Positions 29,800 to 37,897 of a stretch of 64,000 nucleotides of DNA are shown here, piece by piece; the first letter of the stretch is position 1; each line of letters opens with the position of its first letter. A model generated the notes under the pieces. It searched no databases, was not told the origin of the DNA, and was given only the letters and a program-made list of their open reading frames with translations. The stretch spans positions 219,175-283,174 of the forward strand of contig NZ_JNWO01000010.1 in assembly GCF_000716435.1 (NCBI RefSeq), read 5' to 3'. Both the position numbers and the translations under genes were made by a program. The DNA comes from Streptomyces xylophagus (GTDB taxonomy: Bacteria; Actinomycetota; Actinomycetes; Streptomycetales; Streptomycetaceae).

Positions 29800-31016
29800 C
29801 GTGTCCCCGCCTTCCCCCGCGACTTCGGTACCTTCAGCTCAACTTCCGTGCCCTGCCCGGGAATCGAGACCAGCTCGGCGCTGCCGCCGAGATCCCGCAG
29901 CCGCCCCCGGATCGACAGGGCGACCCCGAGCCTCCCCTCCCCCTCGGCCTGCGCGAGCCGCCCCTCGGGGATACCGGGCCCGTCGTCCCGTACGGTCACC
30001 ACGACCTCCCCGGGCTCGTCCTCGACCAGAATCCAGGCACGGGCGTCCTCACCGGCGTGCCTGCGCACATTGTCCAGGGCGGCACCGACAGCGGCGGCCA
30101 GCTCCTTCGCGGCGGGCGCGGGCAACGGCACCGGAGCGCCGGGCTCGGCGAAACTCACCTTCGCGGCGGCGTAGGGGGCGAGCAGGGAACGCAGATCGAC
30201 CGGGCCGTCGCCGTCATCATCGGATTCTTCCTCTACGGCCCTCACGACCGCGCCCTCCGCCGCGTCCAGCGAGACCCGGGAGACCGGGACCAGGCCGCCG
30301 GAGACCAGGGTGCGCAGCGCGACCTCCTGCTCGCCCGCCATCCGGCCCAGCTCGCTCGCCTCGCCGCCGAGCACGGCACCGCGCCGCTGCACCATGGCCA
30401 GTACCTGGAGGACGCCGTCGTGGATGTCGCGGGCGAGCCGCTCGCGTTCCCGGGTGGTCGCCTCGATCTCCAGGGCGCGGGCGAGGGTGCGCTCGGAGGC
30501 GCGGGCGACCTCCACGACGTAGCCGATGGCGATGGAGGCGACCCAGACGAGGACGACGTTGTGGACGGTGTCGCGGGCCGGGGAGCCGCGCTCGATCAGG
30601 TTGGCGACGGCGACCGGTGTGGAGGCGAACGCGGCCCAGCGCCAGCCGCCCTTGATGGCGAACGCGAGGACCGAGCCGGCGGTCCATATCGAGGGCAGGG
30701 TGGGGCCGCCGCTCTGTATGTGGTGGTCGTCGGCGGCGATCGGGGTGAGGACGATGCCGATCAGCGCGATCGAGAGGTCGACGGCGAGGAAGCGCTTGGT
30801 GCAGGCGACCGCGCTCTGGACCCGGGGCAGGGTCGCGAGCGTCCAGACGAACAGGACGACGTAGAAGGCGATGGCGATGCCCGGACGGTCGAACTGGTCG
30901 TACTCGGAGGCGAACAGGCCGACCGCGTACAGCATGGTCAGCACCCGGTAGCCGCTCAGCGCACGCCACAGCGGCTGCTCGACCGACATTCTGATGACAC
31001 GCACGCGTTTGGTCAT
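29796..31016 (-). CDS. macS: MacS family sensor histidine kinase
   Basis: The 406-aa membrane sensor has about five to six membrane segments in its first 170 residues. A dimerisation/phosphoacceptor helix follows ('RERLARDIHDGVLQVLAMV', His in DIHDG), then a GHKL ATPase (DNVRRHAG, DDGPGIPEG, IRGRLRDLGG). It phosphorylates MacR. I set the start at ATG 31016 (MTKRVRV) behind a GTGGGGGA site; a GTG-rich extension upstream is possible. It overlaps macR by 4 bp. Confidence 0.88.
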   Translation of the reverse strand: MTKRVRVIRMSVEQPLWRALSGYRVLTMLYAVGLFASEYDQFDRPGIAIAFYVVLFVWTLATLPRVQSAVACTKRFLAVDLSIALIGIVLTPIAADDHHIQSGGPTLPSIWTAGSVLAFAIKGGWRWAAFASTPVAVANLIERGSPARDTVHNVVLVWVASIAIGYVVEVARASERTLARALEIEATTRERERLARDIHDGVLQVLAMVQRRGAVLGGEASELGRMAGEQEVALRTLVSGGLVPVSRVSLDAAEGAVVRAVEEESDDDGDGPVDLRSLLAPYAAAKVSFAEPGAPVPLPAPAAKELAAAVGAALDNVRRHAGEDARAWILVEDEPGEVVVTVRDDGPGIPEGRLAQAEGEGRLGVALSIRGRLRDLGGSAELVSIPGQGTEVELKVPKSRGKAGTR

Positions 31017-31049
31017 GTCCCCCACCACCCCCGACACAGACTGCCCTGT

Positions 31050-31811
31050 CTAAGGGCTGGTCTGTTCCTTCTCCGCTTGCGTGAGTGCGGCCTTGGCCGC
31101 CTTCTCCGCTTCCTTGTCGGCCTTCGCCGCCTCCGCGATCTGCCGCTTGGCGGCGGTCGCGTAGATGTCGACGTACTCCTGGCCGGAGAGCTTCATGATC
31201 TCGTACATGACCTCGTCGGTCACCGCGCGGAGGACGAAACGGTCGTGCTCCATGCCGTTGTACCGGCTGAAGTCGAGCGGCTTGCCGATCCGGATGCCGG
31301 GCCGCATCAGCTTCGGCATCACCTTCCCCGGCGGCTGGATCTTCTCCGTGTCGATCATCGCGACCGGGATGACCGGCGCGCCGGAGGCGAGCGCCACGCG
31401 CGCGAGGCCACCGGGCTTGCCCCGGTACAGACGGCCGTCCGGGGAGCGCGTGCCCTCGGGATAGATACCGAACAGCTCACCGCGCTCCAGGACGTCGATC
31501 CCGGCCTTGATCGCGGCCTCGCCCGCCCCGCGCGCACCGGAGCGGTCCACCGGAAGCTGGCCGGCGCCCTTGAAGAACGCGGCCGTCAGCTTGCCCTTCA
31601 CCCCGGGTGTCGTGAAGTACTCGGCCTTCGCGATGAAGGTCACCTTGCGGTCGAGGACCGCGGGCAGGAAGAACGAGTCCGAGAACGAGAGGTGATTGCT
31701 CGCCAAGATCGCGGCGCCCTCGGCCGGAATGTTCTCGAGGCCCTCCACCCAGGGCCGGAAGGCGACCTTCAGCGGTCCCCCGATGGCGACCTTCATCGTG
31801 CCGTACAACAA
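31050..31811 (-). CDS. plsC: 1-acyl-sn-glycerol-3-phosphate acyltransferase
   Basis: The 253-aa membrane enzyme acylates lysophosphatidic acid to phosphatidic acid. It has the NHLSFSD (NHx4D-type) catalytic motif and 'YPEGTRSPDG' for substrate binding. The C terminus is an Ala/Glu/Lys-rich helix. The start is TTG at 31811, set by a GGGAGG site 7 bp upstream; the first ATG five codons in has no such site. It lies 33 bp upstream of macS on the same strand, so the three genes may be co-transcribed. Confidence 0.9.
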   Translation of the reverse strand: MLYGTMKVAIGGPLKVAFRPWVEGLENIPAEGAAILASNHLSFSDSFFLPAVLDRKVTFIAKAEYFTTPGVKGKLTAAFFKGAGQLPVDRSGARGAGEAAIKAGIDVLERGELFGIYPEGTRSPDGRLYRGKPGGLARVALASGAPVIPVAMIDTEKIQPPGKVMPKLMRPGIRIGKPLDFSRYNGMEHDRFVLRAVTDEVMYEIMKLSGQEYVDIYATAAKRQIAEAAKADKEAEKAAKAALTQAEKEQTSP

Positions 31812-31889
31812 GCGAGTGCCTCCCGTGTCTGTCGATCAGACCTTAACCCGGAGCACCCGCAAAGGACCCGACGACCCTGGTCGGTGTCA

Positions 31890-31915
31890 GTGCGGTCGCG
31901 TACGGTTAACCGCAC
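31890..31915. promoter_or_regulatory. Inverted repeat between plsC and the hydrolase gene
   Basis: GTGCGGT and ACCGCAC pair over 7 bp with a 12-nt spacer that contains CGGTTAACCG, itself palindromic at the right arm. It lies in the divergent intergenic region. It may be an operator for either gene. Confidence 0.3.
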
Positions 31916-31930
31916 CTGGACTTGTTCACA

Positions 31931-31977
31931 CCCCTCTCATGAACACGCGTCTCACCAACACGCCCCTCTCATGAACA
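31931..31977 (+). repeat. Two direct repeats in the hydrolase leader
   Basis: The 15-mer CCCCTCTCATGAACA occurs at 31931-31945 and 31963-31977, 32 bp apart. Each contains an ATG. The second copy precedes the AGGAGA ribosome site used at 31989. They may have arisen by local duplication and could act as upstream decoy starts. Confidence 0.5.
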
Positions 31978-31988
31978 GGAGACCGAAG

Positions 31989-32801
31989 GTGCCGGTCCTC
32001 CCCGGAGCCGAGCCGTACCGCCACGAGGGCGGGGAGGTCGGAGTTCTCCTCTGCCACGGCTTCACCGGTTCCCCGCAGTCGCTGCGCCCCTGGGCGGAGC
32101 ATCTGGCCGAGCGTGGCCTCACCGTGTCGCTGCCGCTGCTGCCCGGGCACGGCACGCGCTGGGAGGACATGCAGCTCACCGGCTGGCAGGACTGGTACGC
32201 GGAGGTGGACCGCGAGCTGCGCGCCCTGCGCGAGCGCTGCTCGCAGGTCTTCGTCGCGGGCCTGTCGATGGGCGGCGCGCTGGCGCTGCGGCTGGCCGCG
32301 AAGCACGGCGACGAGATCAGCGGTGTCGTGGTCGTCAACCCCGGTATCAAGGTGCACGGCCTCGCCGCGTACGCCCTTCCGGTGGCCCGCCACCTGGTGC
32401 GTACGGCGCCGGGCATCGCGAGCGACATCGCGAAGGAGGGCAGCGAGGAGGTCGGGTACGACAAGGTGCCGCTGCACTCCGCGCATTCCCTGCGGAATTT
32501 CTTCCGGCTGGTCGACCGCGAGCTGCCGCAGGTCACCCAGCCGCTCCTGCTGCTGCACAGCCCCCAGGACCATGTGGTGCCGCCGGCCGACTCGGCCCGT
32601 GTCCTCAGTCGGGTTTCCTCGGTGGACGTGACGGAGATCCTGCTGGAACAGAGCTACCACGTCGCGACGTTGGACCACGACGCGGACCGGATTTTCGAGG
32701 AGAGCTTCGCGTTCATCGGCCGGCTCGCACCCAGTGCCGGCAAGCAGGTGTCCGACACGGGCCGGGTGAGCGAGCAAGAAGGGACGGCCACAGGTGGCTG
32801 A
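31989..32801 (+). CDS. Alpha/beta hydrolase, carboxylesterase/monoacylglycerol lipase type
   Basis: The 270-aa protein has the oxyanion 'LLCHGFTGSPQ', the nucleophile elbow GLSMGG, and Asp (HSPQDHVVPP) and His (YHVATLDHD) for a Ser-Asp-His triad. It resembles small carboxylesterases or monoglyceride lipases (EstA-like). I chose GTG at 31989 because AGGAGA lies 6 bp before it; the ATG at 31971 has no ribosome site. It overlaps the next gene by 8 bp. It may hydrolyse short acyl esters; the natural substrate is unknown. Confidence 0.85.
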   Translation: MPVLPGAEPYRHEGGEVGVLLCHGFTGSPQSLRPWAEHLAERGLTVSLPLLPGHGTRWEDMQLTGWQDWYAEVDRELRALRERCSQVFVAGLSMGGALALRLAAKHGDEISGVVVVNPGIKVHGLAAYALPVARHLVRTAPGIASDIAKEGSEEVGYDKVPLHSAHSLRNFFRLVDRELPQVTQPLLLLHSPQDHVVPPADSARVLSRVSSVDVTEILLEQSYHVATLDHDADRIFEESFAFIGRLAPSAGKQVSDTGRVSEQEGTATGG

Positions 32802-33396
32802 GCACGACTCCGACCGCGAGGGCCTCGAACCGGACGAGCAGGGCGTCCCGTTCGACGAGGAGGCCGCGTGGGCCGCGATCGTCGCCGGGTACGGCGACGA
32901 GCCCAAGGATCCGCCGGGCGCCAAGCCGTTCAAGTCGATCGAGGACCTGGCGCTGCTCGATCCCGAGAAGAACGACGAGCAGCCCAAGGCCAAGGAGCAG
33001 CCCAAGAGCAAGGACAAGGACAAAGGCACGGAGGAGCCGCCGCCCGCCAAGCCGCTGGGCAGCTCGGTCTCCTTCGCGCCCGGCGTCGGCGGCCCCCGCG
33101 ACTACACCGCGCCGGACTCCTCCGAGGAGGACTTCGACGAGGACGACGAGGGCCACTTCGTGCCGCCGGAGCCGCCCGCGCTGCCCGCCGCCGACACGAC
33201 GGCCAAGTTCGCCTGGCTCGGGGTGATCGGCGGCCCGATCCTCCTGCTGCTGGCGGTGCTGCTCGGCTGGGACATGACCTGGTGGCTGACGACCATCGGC
33301 ATCGGCGGCTTCCTCGGCGGCTTCGGCACGCTGGTGATGCGGATGCGCACGGACGAGGAGGACGGGGACGATCCGGGGCGGGGCGCGGTCGTCTAA
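32794..33396 (+). CDS. Membrane protein with acidic N-terminal domain
   Basis: The 200-aa protein has a charged, likely disordered N-terminal half (Glu/Asp/Lys/Pro-rich, about residues 1-130). Two adjacent hydrophobic segments follow near 139-180, then a short acidic tail. The GTG start overlaps the end of the hydrolase gene by 8 bp, so they are coupled. Homologous small membrane proteins are widely conserved beside this hydrolase in Streptomyces. No function is recognised. It converges on and overlaps the next gene by 4 bp. Confidence 0.7.
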   Translation: MAEHDSDREGLEPDEQGVPFDEEAAWAAIVAGYGDEPKDPPGAKPFKSIEDLALLDPEKNDEQPKAKEQPKSKDKDKGTEEPPPAKPLGSSVSFAPGVGGPRDYTAPDSSEEDFDEDDEGHFVPPEPPALPAADTTAKFAWLGVIGGPILLLLAVLLGWDMTWWLTTIGIGGFLGGFGTLVMRMRTDEEDGDDPGRGAVV

Positions 33397-34154
33397 CTCC
33401 GGGAGTTCACGGGGATTTTGAGGGCGGCCAGGACCGGGAAGTGGTCCGTGGCCGCCCTCAAGTCCGTCTCCGTCACTCCAGGTTGTCCGAGCGGGACCCC
33501 GCACCCGAGTACCTCGATGCCCTGCGTCGCGAAGATCGCGTCGATGCGCTGGAAGGGGTTGCCGGGGGTCCAGGTGTACTCGTCGCCCCAGGGGGCGGTG
33601 GCCCAGCAGTCCTGGAGGTCCTTGGCCAGCCGCGTGAAGGTGCGGCCGTCGGGGCGGTCGTTCAGGTCGCCGCCCGCGATCACGTGGTCCACGCCCATGC
33701 CGGCCAACCGGTCGAGCAGCATGCCGCCCTGCTCGTAGCGCTCGTCCTGGCGGAGGCTGAGATGGCAGCTGAGGACGCCCAGGCGGGCGGCTCCGAATCG
33801 TACGACCGCTGTCGCGAAGCCTCGGCGGTGTTCGCCGGGGGTCAGTGGCAGGAGTACGTCCTCCGTGCGTTCGACTGTCGCGCGGAGTGAGCAGAGCAGG
33901 GCGGGGCCCGCGGCGGAGCCGCCGCCGGTGAGGACGACCAGGTCGGATGCGGATGCCAGTCGGGCGAGCTTTTTGCGCCAGCGGAAGAAGCGGGGGGCTT
34001 CCTGGACGAGGACGAGGTCCGGGGCGCAGGCCCTGATGACCCGGGCCAGGGCGTCCGTGTCGTCGCGCATCGAGCGGATGTTGTAGCTCAGGACGCGGAT
34101 GGTCGCGGAACCGTCGGGGTCTGTGCGGGAGTTGGGGAGCGGGGTCGTCGCCAT
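33393..34154 (-). CDS. Endonuclease/exonuclease/phosphatase family protein
   Basis: The 253-aa protein has the EEP-fold motifs IRVLSYNIRSM, LVLVQEAP (catalytic Glu), GGDLNDRPDG and 'DHFPVLA' (catalytic His). Such enzymes cut phosphodiesters or phosphoester bonds in DNA, RNA or phospholipids; the substrate here is unknown. I took ATG 34154 as start, since residues upstream come from the dispersed repeat (34221-34271) translated by chance. There is no signal peptide. Confidence 0.8.
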   Translation of the reverse strand: MATTPLPNSRTDPDGSATIRVLSYNIRSMRDDTDALARVIRACAPDLVLVQEAPRFFRWRKKLARLASASDLVVLTGGGSAAGPALLCSLRATVERTEDVLLPLTPGEHRRGFATAVVRFGAARLGVLSCHLSLRQDERYEQGGMLLDRLAGMGVDHVIAGGDLNDRPDGRTFTRLAKDLQDCWATAPWGDEYTWTPGNPFQRIDAIFATQGIEVLGCGVPLGQPGVTETDLRAATDHFPVLAALKIPVNSRS

Positions 34155-34220
34155 GCGGATCAAGATACGACCAAGCATGGGGATGCGCGGGTCGGGTGTC
34201 GACTGCGGGTGCGTCGTGGC

Positions 34221-34271
34221 TGGTCGCGCAGTTCCCCGCGCCCCTGAAAACAAAAGCAGGGCGCGGGGAAC
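34221..34271. repeat. Dispersed intergenic repeat, copy 2
   Basis: The core CTGGTCGCGCAGTTCCCCGC is followed by a perfect 13-bp hairpin (34231-34243 with 34259-34271) around a 15-nt A-rich loop. It sits between the phosphatase-family gene and glkA, both on the minus strand, so it could end glkA transcription. When read through it encodes 'GARGTARP', a common false N terminus in this genus. Confidence 0.8.
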
Positions 34272-34294
34272 CGACGTAGCTCAAGAAGTGAGCC

Positions 34295-35248
34295 TCACAT
34301 GATCGGGTCCGGCTCCCTCGCCAGGTCTGCTGCTCCGACCATCCCGGCCTTGTTGCCCAGTTGGGCCGCGATCACGTCGGCGACCGGGCGCCAGTTGCCG
34401 CCTACCAGCCAGCGCTTGTAGGACTTGCGGATCGGGTCGAGGACCAGTTCGCCCTCGTCGGAGAGGCCGCCGCCGACGATGAACGCGGAGGGGTCGAAGA
34501 GGGAGGCGAGGTCGGCGAGGCCGGCGCCGGCCCAGCGGGCCAGTTCGCGGTAGGAGTCGACGGCCACCGGGTCGCCCTGGCGGGCGGCCATGGAGATGTG
34601 CTTGCCCTCGATGCCCTCGGGGGTGCCGTCGCCGAGGGAGAGGAGCACCTCGGCGGCCTCGGGGGTCGCGTTGGCGCGCTGCTTGGCGTAGCGGACGAGG
34701 GCCCGGCCCGACGCGTACTGCTCCCAGCAGCCCTGCGAACCGCAGCCGCACAGCAGGCCGTCCGGGACCATGCGGATGTGGCCGAACTCGGCGGCCACCC
34801 CGAAGTGCCCGCGGCGCAGCTTGTTGCCGATGATGATGCCGCCGCCGAGGCCGGTGCCGAGCGTGATGCAGATGACGTTGCGGTGGCCCTTGCCGGCGCC
34901 GAACTTGTACTCGCCCCAGGCCGCGGCGTTCGCGTCGTTCTCCACGACGACGGGGAGGCCCACGCGGGCCTCGACCTTGTCCTTCAGCGGCTCCTGGCGC
35001 CAGTCGATGTTCGGCGCGAAGTAGACCGTGGAGCGCTGACGGTTGACGTAGCCCGCGGCACCGATGCCCACGCCGACGATCTCGTGCCCGGCGCGCGCTC
35101 CGTCGACTGCGGCGGCGATGGCGTCCACGATGCCCTCGGGCGTACCCGGAGTCGGCACCTTGTGGGTCGAGAGGATGTTGCCTTCCTCGTCGACCACCCC
35201 GGCCGCGATCTTGGTGCCGCCGATATCGACGCCGATGGTGAGTCCCAT
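34295..35248 (-). CDS. glkA: Glucokinase (ROK family)
   Basis: The 317-aa kinase makes glucose-6-phosphate and in Streptomyces is central to carbon catabolite control. It has an N-terminal DIGGTKI phosphate loop, the catalytic Asp in ENDANAA, and the ROK zinc motif 'CGCGSQGCWEQYAS'. Gene neighbours (the DUF5304 gene upstream) match glkA of S. coelicolor. The start ATG is clear. No obvious operator was seen in the short upstream gap. Confidence 0.96.
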   Translation of the reverse strand: MGLTIGVDIGGTKIAAGVVDEEGNILSTHKVPTPGTPEGIVDAIAAAVDGARAGHEIVGVGIGAAGYVNRQRSTVYFAPNIDWRQEPLKDKVEARVGLPVVVENDANAAAWGEYKFGAGKGHRNVICITLGTGLGGGIIIGNKLRRGHFGVAAEFGHIRMVPDGLLCGCGSQGCWEQYASGRALVRYAKQRANATPEAAEVLLSLGDGTPEGIEGKHISMAARQGDPVAVDSYRELARWAGAGLADLASLFDPSAFIVGGGLSDEGELVLDPIRKSYKRWLVGGNWRPVADVIAAQLGNKAGMVGAADLAREPDPIM

Positions 35249-35302
35249 GAATCCCTCAGTTTCGGTCGAGCCCCGCTACGGCCCACCGTACCCGAGGGGC
35301 TT

Positions 35303-35788
35303 CTAGTCCAGGTCGATGCGCTCCCCCGGGCCGGAGTCCTCTCCCGGGTCGCGCAGGTTCTTCAGTTCGCTGTCGCGTGCCGTCCAGCGTTGTTCCTGGG
35401 CCTGGACCGCGGAGCGGTATGCGGCGAGGAGTTCGTTTCCGGCCGCCGCGAGGTGGTCGAAGACGTCCGGGTTGCGTTCGATGACGGGCTCGACGGCGGC
35501 GCGGGCCTGCTGGACGACCTGCTTCACCACCTGCTGGGCGGCCGGTCCCGCGACCTGGCCGAGCAGCGGTGACTGGAGGCCGGACAGCTTGCCCGTAACG
35601 GTGTCGACGAGCTTGCGCAGTTCCTCGGCGGCCGAGCCCGGGGGCGAGCCGTACTGGGTGCGGCGGCGGGCCTTCTCCGCCGCGAGGTCTTCAGCGGCCG
35701 CCGTCGCCCAGGCGTCGGCGTCGGTCGCCCGCACCTCGTCGAGCGCCTCTTCCTTGCCGGCGTCGGACGGGGGGAGCTCTTCGCTCAT
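35303..35788 (-). CDS. DUF5304 family protein upstream of glkA
   Basis: The 161-aa protein is hydrophilic and mostly helical, with amphipathic segments ('KQVVQQARAAVEPVIERN') and an acidic C terminus. It resembles DUF5304 proteins found next to glkA in Streptomyces and, by position, M. tuberculosis Rv2183c. The 54-bp gap suggests co-transcription with glkA. No motif reveals an activity. Confidence 0.7.
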   Translation of the reverse strand: MSEELPPSDAGKEEALDEVRATDADAWATAAAEDLAAEKARRRTQYGSPPGSAAEELRKLVDTVTGKLSGLQSPLLGQVAGPAAQQVVKQVVQQARAAVEPVIERNPDVFDHLAAAGNELLAAYRSAVQAQEQRWTARDSELKNLRDPGEDSGPGERIDLD

Positions 35789-35878
35789 GACGGACTCCTG
35801 ACTACGGTTCGTCTCTACGACGTTACCCGAATGGGCGTACGTGCTTCACGGGGTCCGGCCCCACAAATCCGCACTCGG

Positions 35879-37057
35879 TCACTTTCCCTGTGGCCACAGG
35901 TCCGGGTCGGGCGCGAAACGGATACGGAGTTCACCCTCGCGCAGGGCGGCACCGGCCACGGTGCAGCGGCGCAGGGCCGACGGGAGCGGCACGATCCGGC
36001 GGAACCGGCCGACGGTGACGACGAGTTCGTCGCCCCGGCGGACGAGGTCCAGTTCGTCGCGTATGGCGCCGGGCAGCGGGATGTGCCAGACGAGGACCCT
36101 GTCGCCGCCGTCCTCGGTCAGCCGGTCGACCACCGGCCACTCGACCGTGGAACCGGCCGCGTTGACGCCGGGCACGGCGAGCGCGGCGAGGTCGTCGGTG
36201 CCGCGCGGGTCGTGGCCGAGGTGCGGGACGTGCCGAACGTCGTGCGTCTCCCGCCACTCGTCCAGGGTCTTGCGCTGCTGTACGCCCAGGCCGGCCAGCC
36301 AGGTGTCCTCGACGGACTCGGGCAGCACCCGGTTGGCGACCAGCAGGTCGGGGCGCAGGCCGCGCAGGGCGAGGGCGAGACCGGCCTCGCGGACGGCGTC
36401 GGCGCCGGCCGGTCCGGGCTCGGCGACCAGGCGTACGGCGGTGTTCCGGTCGGCGAGGACGGCTTCGACGGCGGCCAGTTCTACGTCCCAGCGGCCTGCC
36501 GTGTCGTAGAGCCATTCCGAGGGCATCGGGACGCCGGCGAGGCGGCCGAGGACCGGGCGGAGCGCGCGGGCCGCTTGCCGCTCGGCGGGGAGGAGGCGGC
36601 GGAGATAGCGGCGGAGTTCCTCGGGGAGGGCGAGGAGGGCGAGCGCCTGCGGGGTGGGCGGGAGGTCCACGACGAGCAGGTCGTAGGCCTCGGAGAGGGC
36701 CGCGTCGCGCAGGGCGCGCAGGAGGGTGAGTTCCTCGGCGCCGGGGAGGGGGGTGAGTTCCTCCGCGTCGAGGCGTGCGGCGCCCAGGAGTTGGAGGGCG
36801 GAGGAGGCGCGTTCCTGGAAGGCGGTGAGGTCGGCGCGGAACGACTCCGTGGCGTCGGGGCGCCAGGCGGTGAGGTGTTCGGTGATCCGTACGGGCGCCG
36901 CGCCTGTCACCACGCCCAGGGCGGCGCCTAGGGTGTCGCCGCGGTCGGCACCGAGGAGCAGTGTCCGTGTGCGGTTGCCTGCGGCGGCTTGGGCGGTGGC
37001 TGCGGCGAGGGTGCTGCGGCCGCTGCCGCCGGGGCCGGTGATCAGGAGGGTGCGCAT
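35879..37057 (-). CDS. ArsA-like ATPase
   Basis: The 392-aa protein resembles ArsA/Get3-type P-loop ATPases. The N-terminal loop GPGGSGRSTLAAA lacks both family lysines: the deviant-Walker Lys is Pro and the P-loop Lys is Arg. The switch-like VVDLPPTPQALALLALP and the adenine-side 'LLVANRVLP' are present. It is probably not an arsenite pump, since no arsB or arsD is near. Its position matches Rv2184c in M. tuberculosis. ATP hydrolysis may be weak. The ATG was chosen at 37057, just before the P-loop. Confidence 0.75.
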   Translation of the reverse strand: MRTLLITGPGGSGRSTLAAATAQAAAGNRTRTLLLGADRGDTLGAALGVVTGAAPVRITEHLTAWRPDATESFRADLTAFQERASSALQLLGAARLDAEELTPLPGAEELTLLRALRDAALSEAYDLLVVDLPPTPQALALLALPEELRRYLRRLLPAERQAARALRPVLGRLAGVPMPSEWLYDTAGRWDVELAAVEAVLADRNTAVRLVAEPGPAGADAVREAGLALALRGLRPDLLVANRVLPESVEDTWLAGLGVQQRKTLDEWRETHDVRHVPHLGHDPRGTDDLAALAVPGVNAAGSTVEWPVVDRLTEDGGDRVLVWHIPLPGAIRDELDLVRRGDELVVTVGRFRRIVPLPSALRRCTVAGAALREGELRIRFAPDPDLWPQGK

Positions 37058-37150
37058 ATGAGTGAACGGTAGTCGCTCGGTGGGGGTTGGGCGCCGTTGC
37101 TGGGGGCTGCCGCCCCCAGGCCCCCGCTTCGGCCCTGAAGGGGCCTCGTC

Positions 37151-37295
37151 CTCAAACGCCGGACGGGCTGAGAAATACCGGCCCGCGTTCGGAAGGCGCC
37201 GGACGGGCTGATGATTGCCGGCCTGTGCTGAAAAGCGCCGCAGGGCTGGATGATGCCGGCCTGCGTCAGAAAGGCACCGCACGGGCTGGAAAACA
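37151..37295. repeat. Tandem 40-bp repeats upstream of the ArsA-like gene
   Basis: About four degenerate copies of a unit containing CGCCGGACGGGCTG recur at a spacing of 39-40 bp (starts near 37157, 37197, 37236 and 37275). The first copy is preceded by GGGCCTCGTCCTCAAACG, a phrase common in Streptomyces intergenic repeats. Each unit can form a CCGG-rich hairpin. It fills most of the gap between the SRPBCC and ArsA-like genes and holds no gene. Confidence 0.7.
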
Positions 37296-37331
37296 ACCGG
37301 CGCTGAAAAAGTCCCCCTACTTCAAAAACCC

Positions 37332-37775
37332 CTACTTCTCCCCCGACTCCACCCGCTTCTTCAACCCCGCCAGCGCCCGGTCGATGATGACCTTCTCCGC
37401 CTTGCGCTTGATCATGCCCAGCATCGGGATCTTGACGTCCACGGTGAGGAGGTAGGTGACCTCCGTGGCGCCCGCGGCCGTCGGCTTGAGGAGGTAGGAG
37501 CCGTCCAGGGAGCGCAGCATCTGGGACTTGACGAGGGTCCAGGAGACCTCGTTGTCGCCGGTCCAGGTGTACGCGAGGGTCTGGTCGTCCTTGATCGCGC
37601 CGGCGTCCATGACGAGCCGGACCTGTTCGGCGCGGCCCCGCTCGTCGGTCTTGAGGACGTCGGCCTCCTTCACCTCACCGGTCCAGTCCGGGTAGCGGGC
37701 GAAGTCGGCGATCACCTCCATGACGTCGGCCGGTGCCGCCTCGATCGTGATGCTCGAGCTGGTGTGTTCCGCCAT
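37332..37775 (-). CDS. SRPBCC (START-like) family protein
   Basis: The 147-aa protein fits the helix-grip fold: 'SSITIEAAPADVMEVIADFARYPDWTGEV' at the N terminus and 'VTYLLTVDVKIPMLGMIKRKAEKVIID' near the C terminus. Such proteins hold small hydrophobic ligands in a cavity. The position matches Rv2185c (a polyketide cyclase/dehydrase-like protein) next to fadD15. The ATG follows a strong GGAGGAG. It may act with the FadD ligase and lipid genes nearby; this is inference. Confidence 0.85.
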   Translation of the reverse strand: MAEHTSSSITIEAAPADVMEVIADFARYPDWTGEVKEADVLKTDERGRAEQVRLVMDAGAIKDDQTLAYTWTGDNEVSWTLVKSQMLRSLDGSYLLKPTAAGATEVTYLLTVDVKIPMLGMIKRKAEKVIIDRALAGLKKRVESGEK

Positions 37776-37897
37776 CGCTGTGGCTCCTCCAGATGCGGGC
37801 CGGTGGGACGTCGTCGTGCACGTGTGCATGCAGCGTGAAGGCTACCGCGCTGCCGACCGCCCCACTTCACCCCCTACCTGCGGACATCAGGGGGTGG

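Noticed and set aside
30057..31988. Long plus-strand frame ahead of the alpha/beta hydrolase
   Set aside because: It overlaps macS and plsC in antisense and has no recognisable domain; the hydrolase begins at 31989.
34155..34253. N-terminal extension of the endonuclease/phosphatase gene reading GARGTARPATT
   Set aside because: It is the dispersed repeat read in frame, not protein sequence.
37157..37295. CRISPR array suggested by 40-bp periodic units
   Set aside because: The units are degenerate, contiguous and lack unique spacers, and no cas genes are present.
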